Shown here: positions 11,500 through 21,663 of the stretch, piece by piece
How positions within the stretch are numbered: position 1 is the stretch's first letter
Layout: every line of letters starts with the position of its first letter
DNA from: Closterium sp. Naga37s-1
Lineage: Eukaryota > Streptophyta > Zygnematophyceae > Desmidiales > Closteriaceae
NCBI GenBank assembly: GCA_947471745.1
Contig: CANJKZ010000174.1
Location: 3,169,501-3,233,500 of the forward strand
Direction: 5' to 3'
Length of the DNA stretch: 64,000 nucleotides
The notes under the pieces: generated by a model
What the model saw: only the letters and a program-made list of their open reading frames with translations
What the model was told of the DNA's origin: nothing
Database searches by the model: none
Translations under genes and position numbers: made by a program

Positions 11500-11624
11500 T
11501 GAGAAACTGAACGAGAATGAATTGACTAAGGGAAAGTTGGGTACAAATGCAAACCCTAGAAAACTGTACCCTATATGTGCTACCCCACTATAGCCTACAG
11601 TAGCTATGTCATATAAATCTGACA
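11500..11624 (-). repeat. copia B 5' LTR
   Basis: 125 bp, followed on the minus strand by the PBS at 11488-11499. Confidence 0.93.
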
Positions 11625-11629
11625 TGCGG

Positions 11630-11719
11630 ACACACCTATTGCCATGTTTGTGCCCTTGTGCTGATTCTTTGCAAAGGAGGGACTTCCATATCTTCCCCCT
11701 GGTGGCGGCTAAGGCGCAT
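11630..11719 (+). pseudogene. hAT/DUF4371-like gene, continuation
   Basis: With copia B and one TGCGG removed, the frame of 4200-4272 continues as NADTPIAMFVPLC, then TGA, then FFAKEGLPYLPPGGG, then TAA, before TRIM2 begins. This resembles the aromatic/Pro region that follows the zinc finger in hAT-like proteins. Two stops in 90 bp show decay. Confidence 0.45.
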
Positions 11720-12048
11720 ACTACACCATTGGGATAAAAGGGCTTGTTAAGTAGCGGGTCAGTGCGCCCATAACCCCCCAGGCCAACATGCCTGTAACCC
11801 TTCCCTAGGATCAATCGGGGATCACCAGTGGACCTCTGACACCCCCCCGCACTGGGATGCCCGAAGTGCACACAATGGGATTCGAACCCGAGACCTTCGC
11901 TCTGATACCATGTCAGAATCCCAACCACTACACCATTGGGATAAAAGGGCTTGTTAAGTAGCGGGTCAGTGCGCCCATAACCCCCCAGGCCAACATGCCT
12001 GTAACCCTTCCCTAGGATCAATCGGGGATCACCAGTGGACCTCTGACA
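11720..12048 (-). mobile_element. TRIM2: second miniature LTR element
   Basis: Same structure as TRIM1: 3' LTR (11720-11841, lacking about 17 bp at its left end), a 69-bp internal domain (11842-11910) with PBS TGGTATCAGAGC (11899-11910) and G-run polypurine tract, and an intact 138-bp 5' LTR (11911-12048). The B-box is at 11878-11888 and the A-box-like sequence at 11920-11930, both on the minus strand. The truncated end meets decayed hAT-like sequence at 11720. Confidence 0.8.
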
Positions 12049-13088
12049 ACAGAGTAAGACATTGCCTCGCGACTACATCTGCCGTTCTACACCTTCTTTC
12101 TATTTTTGTTTTTTGTTTTTTCTGTTTGTTACATGTAGTTACGGCTTCAAGGAGAACTTGGGAGCGATCTCAACGTATCTCCAAGAGTGCCAGCATCTGC
12201 ACCTTGTGGAGTCCATGTGGATTGGACTCCAAATTGATGAGAGCACGGACAGGATCCATGGGAAGCACTTGATCGTATACGCCATGTATTTGAAAGGGCG
12301 GGAAGTCGTAACTGAGTTTTTAACGCTGCTCTCGTTTTTAGCGCAACTTTTATCACCTCTGTGCTCCTGCAGTACCTCTCGATCATCGGGCTCGATTTGC
12401 AGAAGGTATATACCATCGCAACGGACAGAACTAATGTCATGGCGGGGAAGAACACTGGCGTCGCCGCACGTCTGACGATGAGGATTCCTCACCTGGTTTC
12501 AGCGCACTGCATTGCGCATCGGTAAGAATCCTTGCTTCTTTACCTATTGAATCTACCGTTGACAGATTCCGGTGCTAACAAAACTTGCTTTTTTTTTTTT
12601 TCTACATGGCAGAGAGGCGCTCGCAGGACGAGACGCATCAACGACAGTCCCGGAGTTGAACATGGTGGACTCTGTCGTCCGGGCATTCGCGGAAATCTTT
12701 GGGCGTAGCAGTGTGCAGTACAAAAATTTCTAGAACATCCAACAAATTTTCTGCCAGACGAACCTTGAAGCCCAAGGTATTCACGCCATTTGCTGGCTGT
12801 CGCGAGGTGAGGCGATGTAGCAGCTCTTCGAGGTCTTACTGGCGGCTAGCGTGCTCCTCAAGGAGTACCGTATAGATTTGTACGAGATTGTAACCTCGTT
12901 CAAATTCCATTGGCTCCTGCGGTTTTTGGCGGACGTGCTGACCGAGTTAAACGGCCTCAACAAGCGATTCCAACAGCGCAAGGTGAGCCTCATTCGTTCA
13001 GTGGCTACACTATAATGTGCGGTTTCTGTCTCATGACTACGTTCCTTCACTAACTTTTACGTTGTTGTATGACATGGCAGATTGACAT
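12049..13088 (+). pseudogene. hAT/DUF4371-like gene, central exons
   Basis: The exon at about 12145-12522 reads YLQECQHLHLVESMWIGL, QIDESTDRIHGKHLIVYAMY and, after a frame shift, YLSIIGLDLQKVYTIATDRT followed by NVMAGKNTGVAARLTMRIPH and LVSAHCIAHR. This is the core signature of hAT-like/DUF4371 proteins (DEST, then TD...MAGK.GV, then C.AHR). A plausible intron (GTAAGAATCC near 12523 to TTTCTACATGGCAG near 12612) precedes exon EALAGRDAS...FKFHWLLRFL, ending at GTGAGCC (about 12983). The third exon starts after GACATGGCAG at 13081 and is cut by copia A eight bases in. It contains several in-frame stops, so it is a pseudogene or dead transposase. Confidence 0.7.
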
Positions 13089-13907
13089 TGTTGGTGCAAC
13101 CCTACGGTTTGCACTCGGCTTGTTGTCCGTGTGCGTGAATGTGTGTGTGTATGGAATGGTATGAGGGCATGGGATAATGTATATTTCATGCTTATAATTG
13201 TGTGTGAATGTTGAGTCATGATGTCGAGTGTGTGTGTCGAGTCAATAGCGAGTTATCGCTAGACGCGTGTTACGCGGTCGTTTGTGTCTCGCGCGCGGTT
13301 TCTATTTTGTCGTGCGCGGTTTCTATTTTGTCCTGTGTCGAACGTTCGGCGTGTCGCAGGTGTGTGCAGCAGACCCATCAAGAACTCAAGGATGAGTTTG
13401 TGATGAAGAGCCCGAGCCTTGGTGTCAAGCCTCAAGTGATTTCGAAGCTCGCCAAAAGGGTACACCTCAAGATATTGAAGATAGTTACATTACTTTGTGT
13501 AGTGTAACATTTCACTTGGTGTAGGCCCTAGTGAAGGGTAGTTTCGAGACCCTTCGTGGTTGGGGACAGTGTGACACTGTTCCACATCACTGTACCTCGG
13601 CTCTTGGGGTTTGTAGGAGCTGGGAGTCATTCCCAACTCGTAACTCTTCCTATCTTGTGTTCTAAGACTATAGTGGCTGCCATAGTACCGTTCGTTCAAA
13701 CCGACGCTGTGTCGTCAATTCTTTATCAAATCGTGCAATCTAAATTGATAATTGTAGACGACGTGAAGACGCTCCAGATCCAATTTGAATCAAGTCATTT
13801 ACAGCTGTGAGCAGAACGCTATCAACGTTTGAAGCCGCTGTGCAGAAATCCGTCTGTGCTCTCTATCTTTCGTTTTAGGCACATTCAAGCCTATTGTGAC
13901 TATAACA
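13089..13907 (+). repeat. copia A 5' LTR
   Basis: 819 bp, TGTTGGTGCA...CTATAACA. It holds a near-perfect tandem pair of about 21 bp (GTGCGCGGTTTCTATTTTGT type, 13290-13335) and an A/T-rich TATA-like stretch near 13180. Differences from the 3' LTR are near 13753 and 13801. Confidence 0.95.
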
Positions 13908-13941
13908 AGTGGTATCAGAGCCCCTTGGAGCAGTTTCGACA

Positions 13942-15780
13942 ATGTCTGGACCTGAGGAAAGGGGTGGCAGAGGTGCTGGTGGCAGTGGAGAAGCTCAAGC
14001 TCAAGGCCAACCCCGTGATTCAGCCATGGCGCCCATGCAACCAAGTCTTGGCCCACCTAGGGATGAGCCTAGGGTGTTTGGGCTTGACAAGTTCAACGGT
14101 GACAACTTTGCTGAATGGTCCTTCAAGATGGAGAACATCTTTGACCACTATGACCTGCTGGAGGTGATGGAAGGAACGGAGAAGCGCCCCGAGAACGACC
14201 CGGAGAAGAGCCCGTGGGTGCGGAAGAGCGCACAAGGCTATCTCTTACTTGGGCAAGCGTTGGGGAGCAGTCAGATCCGTCACATCAAGCCATTCCAGCG
14301 TGAACCAGAGAAAGGACCAAAGGCATGGGCTGCTCTCAAGGGTGTACATGCTCCTGCAACAGCGGCGGTAGCGGTGGTGTTGGAACGGCAAATGGCGGCA
14401 CTACGAATTGAAGAAAACGAAGCGGTTGAAGAAGGGGTGCAGAAATTCTTCGACTTGTTGACGCGGCTTGAGGGAGCTGATTTGAACTACAGTGAGCTCC
14501 AAAAGAAGACCAAGTTGCTGGCCTTACTCCCAGAGTCATGGTCCTCGCTCATCATCAACCTTAATCGCGACTTGCCCCGCCTCTCGCTTGAAGACGTGAA
14601 GCGAGCTATCCTTCAAGAGGATTTCCGCCGCCGTGAGTTGGCGAGTGCGGATGGCGCTGGGGCAGCGAGCATCGGCCGTGGATATGGTCGAGGAAGAGGC
14701 AGAGGACGAGGGGGAGGAAGGTTTGGTGGCAGCAACTTCGGCGGAGGCCGCAGGAGTGGCGGTTACGGCAGCGACGACAAGAGCTACGGACGCGGTCGCG
14801 GCCGATTCGACGGCGAGTGTCACTATTGCCACAAGAGCGGACACATGTGGCGCGACTGCTACAAACTCCCTGATGGTTGGACCCCTGCTCAAGGCCAAGA
14901 GGGTAGAGGAGCAGGAGGAGGGAGAGGACGAGGCCGTAGAGGCCGTGGCGGTCGCGGTGGCGGAGCTGCAAACATGAAGAGCGGAGACAATGACAAGGAC
15001 CCGAGCGACGATCGATACCCGGGTCTATTCTACTTCGTGTCGACGCAAGTACCGGCTGGTCCAGAGAAGGATGAAGGCTTTGAGGAGCCAGCAGCTGTGG
15101 GGAAGGTGACCCTACACCCCCTGGACTATTGGGTGATTGATAGTGGCGCTACCTATAGCATGACACCTCGCCCGGACTTGCTCACCGAACTCGAGCCGTC
15201 ACCGGTGAAGCATGTCACATCGGCTTTGGGGCAGCGAGCAGAGGTGAAAGGCATGGGCAAGGCCATGTTCAAGGGTGCTGATGGGAAGATGGTGGGCCTC
15301 AAGAACGTGCTTTGGGTGCCCAGCCTTGCTGCAAACCTGATTTCCGTGCGGCGGTTGGCAAAGGCCGGCATGGACACGAACTCGAAGGGAGCCAAGACCT
15401 ACACCGCAAGGCTTGGCGATCGAATTCTTTGGGACCTTCATGAGGACAGGGATGTCTACAACGAGATGTGGCAGATCCCAGTGGTCCCTATGCCTAAGGA
15501 GAGGCAAGTGGCAGCAAGCATCAGCACCAAGGATGGAGCGGTCGGTAGCGACGATGGCGCGAACGGTCGCGCTAAGGAGAATGAGCTCAAGAAGAGCAAA
15601 CCTGGAGGGACCAGCAAGTTCAGTGAACCTAAGGAGAGTGGTGCAGCAACCAAGGAGCAGCAAAAGGGTGAGGAGAACCCAGAGGCAGCAGCGGAGGAGG
15701 ACCACGGAGAGAGTATGTGGGGCGCTATTGCGAGCGCGGCATTCTCCAATCCAACTTCGGCTACGGGGGAGTGTGATTGA
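13942..15780 (+). CDS. copia A gag-protease ORF
   Basis: Start chosen at the first in-frame ATG (13942), 20 bp after the PBS. The product is about 612 residues. The N-terminal half is a copia gag of the UBN2 type (FGLDKFNGDNFAEWSFKMEN...ALLPESW). An Arg/Gly tract follows, then a classical zinc knuckle CHYCHKSGHMWRDC (CX2CX4HX4C, near 14817-14860), another RG tract, and an aspartic protease with DYWVIDSGATYSM (DSGA near 15139) and the family's LWVPSLAANLISV box. The frame ends at TGA (15778-15780), directly before the integrase H/C box. The next reading frame continues in phase, so the pair is either a gag-PR/IN-RT fusion with a readthrough TGA or a fusion broken by one nonsense change. Confidence 0.9.
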   Translation: MSGPEERGGRGAGGSGEAQAQGQPRDSAMAPMQPSLGPPRDEPRVFGLDKFNGDNFAEWSFKMENIFDHYDLLEVMEGTEKRPENDPEKSPWVRKSAQGYLLLGQALGSSQIRHIKPFQREPEKGPKAWAALKGVHAPATAAVAVVLERQMAALRIEENEAVEEGVQKFFDLLTRLEGADLNYSELQKKTKLLALLPESWSSLIINLNRDLPRLSLEDVKRAILQEDFRRRELASADGAGAASIGRGYGRGRGRGRGGGRFGGSNFGGGRRSGGYGSDDKSYGRGRGRFDGECHYCHKSGHMWRDCYKLPDGWTPAQGQEGRGAGGGRGRGRRGRGGRGGGAANMKSGDNDKDPSDDRYPGLFYFVSTQVPAGPEKDEGFEEPAAVGKVTLHPLDYWVIDSGATYSMTPRPDLLTELEPSPVKHVTSALGQRAEVKGMGKAMFKGADGKMVGLKNVLWVPSLAANLISVRRLAKAGMDTNSKGAKTYTARLGDRILWDLHEDRDVYNEMWQIPVVPMPKERQVAASISTKDGAVGSDDGANGRAKENELKKSKPGGTSKFSEPKESGAATKEQQKGEENPEAAAEEDHGESMWGAIASAAFSNPTSATGECD

Positions 15781-18711
15781 CTCACCTTGCATCGGCGCAT
15801 GGGGCATGTGGCCCTGCCCATCTTGCAGCAGCTAGTGAAGAATGAGATGGTTGCTGGCATACGTGTGAAGGGGGAGCCCAATGAGGTGCTTGGCTGCCCG
15901 ACGTGCATTCAAGCCAAGTTCACCCGGTTTCCGTTCCCTAGTTCGGAGGCAACGGCAAAGGCACCGCTTGATGAGGTGGTGATGGACGTGGTGGGCCCCC
16001 TGAAGCTTGGAGCTGCTGGAGCTGAGTATTTTCTCACCATTGTCGACGTCTACACCCGCATGACTTGGGTGTACGTGCTGGCCAAGAAGAGCGACGTGGC
16101 TGAAACGTTGAAGACGGATTGGTTCCCGATGGTGGAGCGGCAACAAGACCGTCTAGTCAAGTCAATCCGCACCGATCGAGGGGGAGAGTTCCTGAGCAAG
16201 GAGTTTGGGTTGTGGCTGAAGAAGAATGGTATTCGGCACTCCCTCACCATGCCATACTCCCCTGCAATGAACGGCATCGCCGAGCGAGCGAACCGCACAA
16301 TCACGGAGGCGGCACGCGGGTTGCTCATTAAAGCCGGGCTACCCGACTATTTCTGGCCTGATGCGGTGCGGAGCGCGTGTGTGGCCAAGAACAGAGCCTT
16401 GACTCATGTGGGAGCAGACAAATGGGTGCCCTATGTGGAGTTGCTAGGAAGGAAGCCAAAGGTGGATATGCTTCGGGTGTTCGGGTGCATGTGCATGGCG
16501 CTCGTGCCTAAGCATCTTCGGCACAACAAGCTTGGTGCCAAGGCGGTGTGGGCCGTGCACTTGGGCATGGCTCAAAACAGCAAGGGATGGCTTCTTTGGG
16601 ACCCATTCACCAAGAAGTTCTTGGTGAGCAGGGACTGCAAGTTCATGGAGAACTTCATGTACAAGGATTGGAAGGCGGAGAATGAGGCGAAGATAGGCGT
16701 GCGGTTTGGGGAGGTGAAGAGTTCCGGTTTGGAGCATGTGGAGCTGCCTTTGGAACTGAGCAGCGGCAGCACAACCACAAGGCAATCATCCCTTGTGAAT
16801 GGGGGAGAGGAGGCCAATGATGCAGAGGAAGAAGAGGAGGAGGTGCAGCAAGTGAGCGAGCGTGCACCGTCACTTCCTTCCCGTACTACGAGTGCTCCAC
16901 GGATTCGAGCCACACCGCAGCAACGCCAAGGCCTTCAAGTCCCTGCAGCTGAGGAGGAAGGAAGGGGGAAGAGGAGAGTTCAACCCCCTAATAGGCTGAC
17001 CTATGATGCGCCGGGAAAGCAGGGCAAGACAGCCCTGGCCGGAGCGGCAATGATGGTCGGAGACGACGAGGAGAGTGACTACGAGGAGTGTGCCTTCGCG
17101 TTCTTCTCTCCGGTGGAGATGCCGGGAGAACCAGCAACTCTCAAGGAGGCTTTGGAGAGTAGTGATGCTGAGGAGTGGAAGAAGGCCATGGAGAGTGAGC
17201 TGAGGAGCATCGAGGAGAATGACACGTTTGAATTGGTGGAGCTACCGGAGGGGCGTACGGCGATAACGTCCAAGTGGCTCTTCAAAATCAAGTCGGATGC
17301 CGACGGCAAGATCGAGCGCTACAAGTCTAGGATTGTAGCCAAGGGGTACCAGCAGAAGGAGAAGGTGGACTTCAAGGAGCTGTTTGCCCCTGTGGTGAAG
17401 CCGACGACGCTGCGAACCCTATTCGCGGGAGCCGCCATCAAAGGATGGGTAGTAAAGCAAATGGACATCGTAACGGCATTCCTTAACGGCATCCTTGAGG
17501 AGGAGATTTTTATGGCGCAGCCAGAGGGGTTTGATGATGGTAGTGGCAGAGTGTGGAAGCTGAAGAAGGCCCTCTATGGGCTGAAGCAGGCCCCTAGGCA
17601 ATGGTACATGGAGCTGCGCGAAGTGTTGGAGGGGATCGGCTTCACTCCCTCAACGGCCGATCACTCCTTGTTCATGCTTGGCGAGGGGGAGCAGAGGAGT
17701 TTCATGGTGGTTTATGTGGATGACATCCTCATTTTCTCACCCTCTTCTGACCTTGTGAAGGAGGTGATGCTGAAGCTTCAAGACAAGTTCAAGTGCAAGG
17801 CCCTTGGTGACGTGAGCTTCTACCTTGGGCTCCACATCGAACGAGATGTGGAGAAGCGGTGCATGCGGGTGCATCAACGAAAGTACCTGGAGGCATTGGC
17901 TGCCAACTTTGGGCAGAGTGAAGGCCATGTGGCTACACCCTTTCCCTCTGGGTTCAAGTGTGTGAAGGGACCAGAGGAGGAGAGCGTTGGTGAAGAGGAG
18001 AGGCGCCGATTTCACTCGTTGGTGGGCAGCCTCATGTATGCGGCGGTAAACACCCGACCGGACGTCGCGTTTGCTACCGGGCAGCTGGCTAGGGTTGTGC
18101 AATGCCCTAATGAGGAGCAGGTAGCAGCTGGAATGAGGGTGGCCAAGTATCTTGGCCAAACACCGACCGTTGGGCTGCAATACTCGGCGGCGGCACAAAG
18201 GCGCCAAAAGGGCGCGGATGGTGTTGAACCCGGGCGTTTGTTCCTCACCGCCTACTCGGATGCTTCATATGCATCAGAACCAGAGGACATGACAAGTGTG
18301 GGAGGCTTCATATGCTGTGTTGGTGGAGGCCCAACTGCTTGGGAGAGCAAGAAGCAGGTTGACCAAGCTTTGAGCTCGGTGGAGTCCGAGTACATGGCAC
18401 TCTTCCGTGCCGTACGGGAGATTGTGTGGCAGCGGCGTTTGTTGGCTGAATTGGGGGAGGAGCAGCAAGGACCTACCCCACTGTACTGTGACAGCCAGGG
18501 TGCCATTGCTCTAGCTAAGAACCCTGTGTTGCATGGACTCACGAAGCACATGAGGGTGAAGTGGCATTGGACGAGGAGCATGGTAACCGCGGGTGAAGTT
18601 GAGTTGCGCTACGTGAAGACCACGGGGCAGCCGGCTGACATGATGACCAAGAGGCTGGTGGAGCAGCAGCATTGGAAGTGTTGCAAGCTGGCTGGGATGG
18701 CTCTGAACTGA
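15781..18711 (+). CDS. copia A integrase-RT-RNase H ORF (in phase after TGA)
   Basis: Open from 15781; the first Met is at 15799, inside the integrase zinc-binding box (LHRRMGH...CPTC), so independent initiation would damage it. Integrase core: MDVVGP, TDRGGEF and NGIAERANRTI supply the D, D and E. The RT has YKSRIVAKGYQQ, MDIVTAFLNG, ALYGLKQAPRQWY and YVDD at 17713-17724. RNase H has YSDASYA, SVESEYMAL, CDSQGAI and GQPADMMTK, followed by TGA at 18709. All catalytic motifs look intact. Activity would need suppression or readthrough of the upstream TGA, or complementation in trans. Confidence 0.9.
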   Translation, partial: LTLHRRMGHVALPILQQLVKNEMVAGIRVKGEPNEVLGCPTCIQAKFTRFPFPSSEATAKAPLDEVVMDVVGPLKLGAAGAEYFLTIVDVYTRMTWVYVLAKKSDVAETLKTDWFPMVERQQDRLVKSIRTDRGGEFLSKEFGLWLKKNGIRHSLTMPYSPAMNGIAERANRTITEAARGLLIKAGLPDYFWPDAVRSACVAKNRALTHVGADKWVPYVELLGRKPKVDMLRVFGCMCMALVPKHLRHNKLGAKAVWAVHLGMAQNSKGWLLWDPFTKKFLVSRDCKFMENFMYKDWKAENEAKIGVRFGEVKSSGLEHVELPLELSSGSTTTRQSSLVNGGEEANDAEEEEEEVQQVSERAPSLPSRTTSAPRIRATPQQRQGLQVPAAEEEGRGKRRVQPPNRLTYDAPGKQGKTALAGAAMMVGDDEESDYEECAFAFFSPVEMPGEPATLKEALESSDAEEWKKAMESELRSIEENDTFELVELPEGRTAITSKWLFKIKSDADGKIERYKSRIVAKGYQQKEKVDFKELFAPVVKPTTLRTLFAGAAIKGWVVKQMDIVTAFLNGILEEEIFMAQPEGFDDGSGRVWKLKKALYGLKQAPRQWYMELREVLEGIGFTPSTADHSLFMLGEGEQRSFMVVYVDDILIFSPSSDLVKEVMLKLQDKFKCKALGDVSFYLGLHIERDVEKRCMRVHQRKYLEALAANFGQSEGHVATPFPSGFKCVKGPEEESVGEEERRRFHSLVGSLMYAAVNTRPDVAFATGQLARVVQCPNEEQVAAGMRVAKYLGQTPTVGLQYSAAAQRRQKGADGVEPGRLFLTAYSDASYASEPEDMTSVGGFICCVGGGPTAWESKKQVDQALSSVESEYMALFRAVREIVWQRRLLAELGEEQQGPTPLYCDSQGAIALAKNPVLHGLTKHMRVKWHWTRSMVTAGEVELRYVKTTGQPADMMTKRLVEQQHWKCCKLAGMALN

Positions 18712-18752
18712 GAGAGCAACATATCCTAAGGCCAACAATCCGAGGGGGAGTT

Positions 18753-19571
18753 TGTTGGTGCAACCCTACGGTTTGCACTCGGCTTGTTGTCCGTGTGCGT
18801 GAATGTGTGTGTGTATGGAATGGTATGAGGGCATGGGATAATGTATATTTCATGCTTATAATTGTGTGTGAATGTTGAGTCATGATGTCGAGTGTGTGTG
18901 TCGAGTCAATAGCGAGTTATCGCTAGACGCGTGTTACGCGGTCGTTTGTGTCTCGCGCGCGGTTTCTATTTTGTCGTGCGCGGTTTCTATTTTGTCCTGT
19001 GTCGAACGTTCGGCGTGTCGCAGGTGTGTGCAGCAGACCCATCAAGAACTCAAGGATGAGTTTGTGATGAAGAGCCCGAGCCTTGGTGTCAAGCCTCAAG
19101 TGATTTCGAAGCTCGCCAAAAGGGTACACCTCAAGATATTGAAGATAGTTACATTACTTTGTGTAGTGTAACATTTCACTTGGTGTAGGCCCTAGTGAAG
19201 GGTAGTTTCGAGACCCTTCGTGGTTGGGGACAGTGTGACACTGTTCCACATCACTGTACCTCGGCTCTTGGGGTTTGTAGGAGCTGGGAGTCATTCCCAA
19301 CTCGTAACTCTTCCTATCTTGTGTTCTAAGACTATAGTGGCTGCCATAGTACCGTTCGTTCAAACCGACGCTGTGTCGTCAATTCTTTATCAAATCGTGC
19401 AATCTAAATTGTTAATTGTAGACGACGTGAAGACGCTCCAGATCCAATTTGAATCAAGTCATTTGCAGCTGTGAGCAGAACGCTATCAACGTTTGAAGCC
19501 GCTGTGCAGAAATCCGTCTGTGCTCTCTATCTTTCGTTTTAGGCACATTCAAGCCTATTGTGACTATAACA
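18753..19571 (+). repeat. copia A 3' LTR
   Basis: 819 bp, pairs with 13089-13907. The polypurine tract lies immediately upstream. Confidence 0.95.
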
Positions 19572-20030
19572 GACATCACCCTTGTCGCATAGCTGGTTGA
19601 ACAAACGCGGATGCGCCTAAAGGCACGGTACTTCAACTCCAAGCCGGACCACCTATTCGGGAGTGGGGAGAAGATGCACCTCCTCTAATTCATCAAGAAC
19701 CACGCAAAGATGGACATGCGCCAAATGTGAGCGGAAGGGGTAGATTCGGATGGCAACCCGGTTTTGTTTATCTTCGATCTGCACGAGTGAGAGCTGGAGA
19801 AACAGGAGTCAGAGGGCGACGTCACCGCTTGCTATGAGCTGTCGCTGAAATTTGTGCGCACGGGCGACGCGGAGCTCAAGTGGCGCATGCCTGATTTCAC
19901 CAAACTGGAAGGAAAAAAACTGTTTGACACAGGTTCGGATCTTTCAGACGAATTCAAGCGCCTCACGTCCTTCAAGAAGTGGCTTCAGCAACTGCACAAG
20001 CTCTACCACAACAAGCTGCCTGGTTTGCTT
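19572..20030 (+). pseudogene. hAT/DUF4371-like gene, 3' remnant
   Basis: Continues the exon interrupted by copia A: RFQQRK (12965-12982) joins through the splice to IDITLVA, stop, then LVEQTRMRLKARYFNSK, then HLFGSGEKMHLL, stop, FIKNHAKM. This matches the F...DITL, R..YF, FG.G....L pattern of the C-terminal part of DUF4371/hAT-like proteins. Four in-frame stops (TAG, TAA, TGA, TGA) precede an open tail ending LQQLHKLYHNKLPG. Confidence 0.6.
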
Positions 20031-20270
20031 TCTATCCCACACCCTAGTTGTTGTAAGCGTGCTCTTACATTGCCATGCTTGCACTGGTTCCTCCATTCTC
20101 ACGATTACGGCTGTTGATGCTCTAAGTAAATGTCTTTGTCCTGGCCGACGTATTGTTAGTTTAATCTCCCCCACCCTCCCCTCATGCTGTGAGTAAGCGC
20201 ATGCCTTTGTCTTACACGCCCCACAAGTTTCGACTACGCCAATGCAAATACAGAACTCTGGATGTTTACA

Positions 20271-20341
20271 TGTCAAACTTATATCTGCTATGGTCTATTT
20301 AGGCTGTAGTGGGGTAGCTCTTAGAGGGTACAACACTTGTG
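20271..20341 (+). repeat. fragment of a D-family copia LTR
   Basis: About 70 bp starting TGTCAAACTTATAT and including GTAGTGGGGTAG and AGAGGGTACAACACTT match the first half of the copia D LTR. No internal sequence follows. It is an old solo or truncated LTR. Confidence 0.7.
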
Positions 20342-20802
20342 AAGGTGTGCATCAGGTTAACCTAGGGCATCAGGGTGAGCCAAGTCCCAACCCTGACTAG
20401 CCAGGGTGGGGTAAAACCAATTTTGGGCCCTGGCGTCAAGCAATGTCGTCGGCGTTTCGGCTCGGCGCATAGCTCCCTCGTGCCGCCGCGTTGCTGCTGA
20501 CGTTGCAGATTCTAGGGTTGTGGACCTCGGGAGCTGTCGCGCAACATCAAACGGTGCACAAATGGGATGGTGAGCGCCAGTTAGTGTTTTTTTAGCATTC
20601 TCAAAAATACGCCGTTGTAGATTCCCACAAAGCATCTTTCAATCGTATCCGGGCGTATTTTTGAAAAACATGCGTGTACCTTAACAGTTTGGTGAATGAT
20701 AAACATATGCACTCAAGGATGGTGATGTTATTTCTCATGAGTTCACTATCGGGTTCAACAAAGTGATTGCATATGGCAAGGAAAACCATGTTGCGATATA
20801 TA

Positions 20803-20932
20803 TTTTATATATGTTTATAACTGCCTGTAGCTTTAGCTTTAGTGTAGTTATGCCTTCTTGTTGTTGGTGGTGCACCGTTGCTATTTTGCTATATGTACCT
20901 TGTGTTCTATAGTGAAACCATCATTCTCGATT
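20803..20932 (+). repeat. diverged G-family LTR remnant
   Basis: Stretches such as TTTAGTGTAGTTAT and CTATAGTGAAACCA line up in order with the 217-bp LTR of element G, with many substitutions. An inverted repeat (GGCCTAGGC-tactaa-GCCTAGGCC) lies shortly downstream, near 20964-20987. Confidence 0.5.
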
Positions 20933-21663
20933 ATCTCCTTGGTACAACCACCTCGACACCCCTTGGCCTAGGCTACTAAGCCTAGGCCCTTAGTTAAACC
21001 CGTACTCTAGTTAAGATCGTATCGTAACAAACCAAGGTACCGTAGTAGGGTAGAATGGTGATGTCTCTATCGGGTCCACGTTATTCTCTCCCGCGCCCCC
21101 GCCATCCACCACATGCCGGCGCACTGAAGCAGTTCCATGCTTCAAGTTTTGGACGTAATCCCACCATTTCCGTTTTGTTACGATATGAAATTCAATGAGA
21201 AGGCATTCCTGTATGCTCCAGGAGCCGACTCTACTGAGTACGAAGTCGAGGAGTCAGAAGAGTCGAAGCGACACCAGCAACCATCAGATCAAGATCGATG
21301 AAGCAGAGCATTTGAAGTGAAAAGAGCGGGAACATGTTTGAAACGGGTTCCCGCGCCGCACGGTTTGACCTTTGCTGTAATAAGGGAATGTACCCCTTAA
21401 AGTACATGGCTAGTCTAGGTTGTTTCGCATTCCTTTGCATTTCTTTATAAACTCGATGTATGCATGGAATTATCAATCTCAGTCATTTACATTCATTCTG
21501 ACCTGAGGTCAACACTTTCGCTGCAACACTACCTGCGATCAACACTGAGACGATTCTTCGCTAAGTCCCATTTGGGATTGTAACATGGTATGAGAGCTAC
21601 TTAGGGATTCTTCGCAACCTCACTTCTGTGAAATTTGCCAAACCAAGATCTGGCGAGCGGCAC

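Larger units (their letters stand above)
4273..11624 (-). mobile_element. copia B: full-length Ty1/copia-type LTR retrotransposon
   Basis: 125-bp LTRs (4273-4397 and 11500-11624) look identical and are flanked by target duplication TGCGG (4268-4272 and 11625-11629). On the minus strand the order is 5' LTR, PBS TGGTATCGAGCA (11488-11499), GC-rich leader, gag-PR-IN-RT-RH frame (10562 to 4605), 3' untranslated block, polypurine tract and 3' LTR. It was inserted into an exon of the hAT-like gene. The host sequence reads through once the element and one TGCGG are removed. It is closely related to copia C, with three differences between their LTRs. The LTRs imply a recent insertion, but the coding frame is dead (see the pol entry). 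Confidence 0.95.
13089..19571 (+). mobile_element. copia A: Ty1/copia-type LTR retrotransposon with 819-bp LTRs
   Basis: Two 819-bp LTRs (13089-13907 and 18753-19571) differ by about two bases and are flanked by target duplication GACAT (13084-13088 and 19572-19576), so insertion is very recent. The PBS TGGTATCAGAGC (13910-13921) lies two bases inside the 5' LTR. The polypurine tract ATCCGAGGGGGAGTT ends at 18752. Gag, protease, integrase, RT and RNase H follow the copia order. It lies in exon 3 of the hAT-like pseudogene. The LTRs and coding style differ from copias B to F: there is no GC-rich leader and the zinc knuckle is classical. Confidence 0.96.

Noticed and set aside
11374..12021. Frame with repeated LGKGYRHVGLGGYGRTDP
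   Set aside because: It is the TRIM LTR read twice; the DNA repeat explains it fully.
13208..13507. 99-codon frame in the copia A LTR (repeated in the other LTR)
   Set aside because: Duplicated only because LTRs are repeats; no homology or coding bias.
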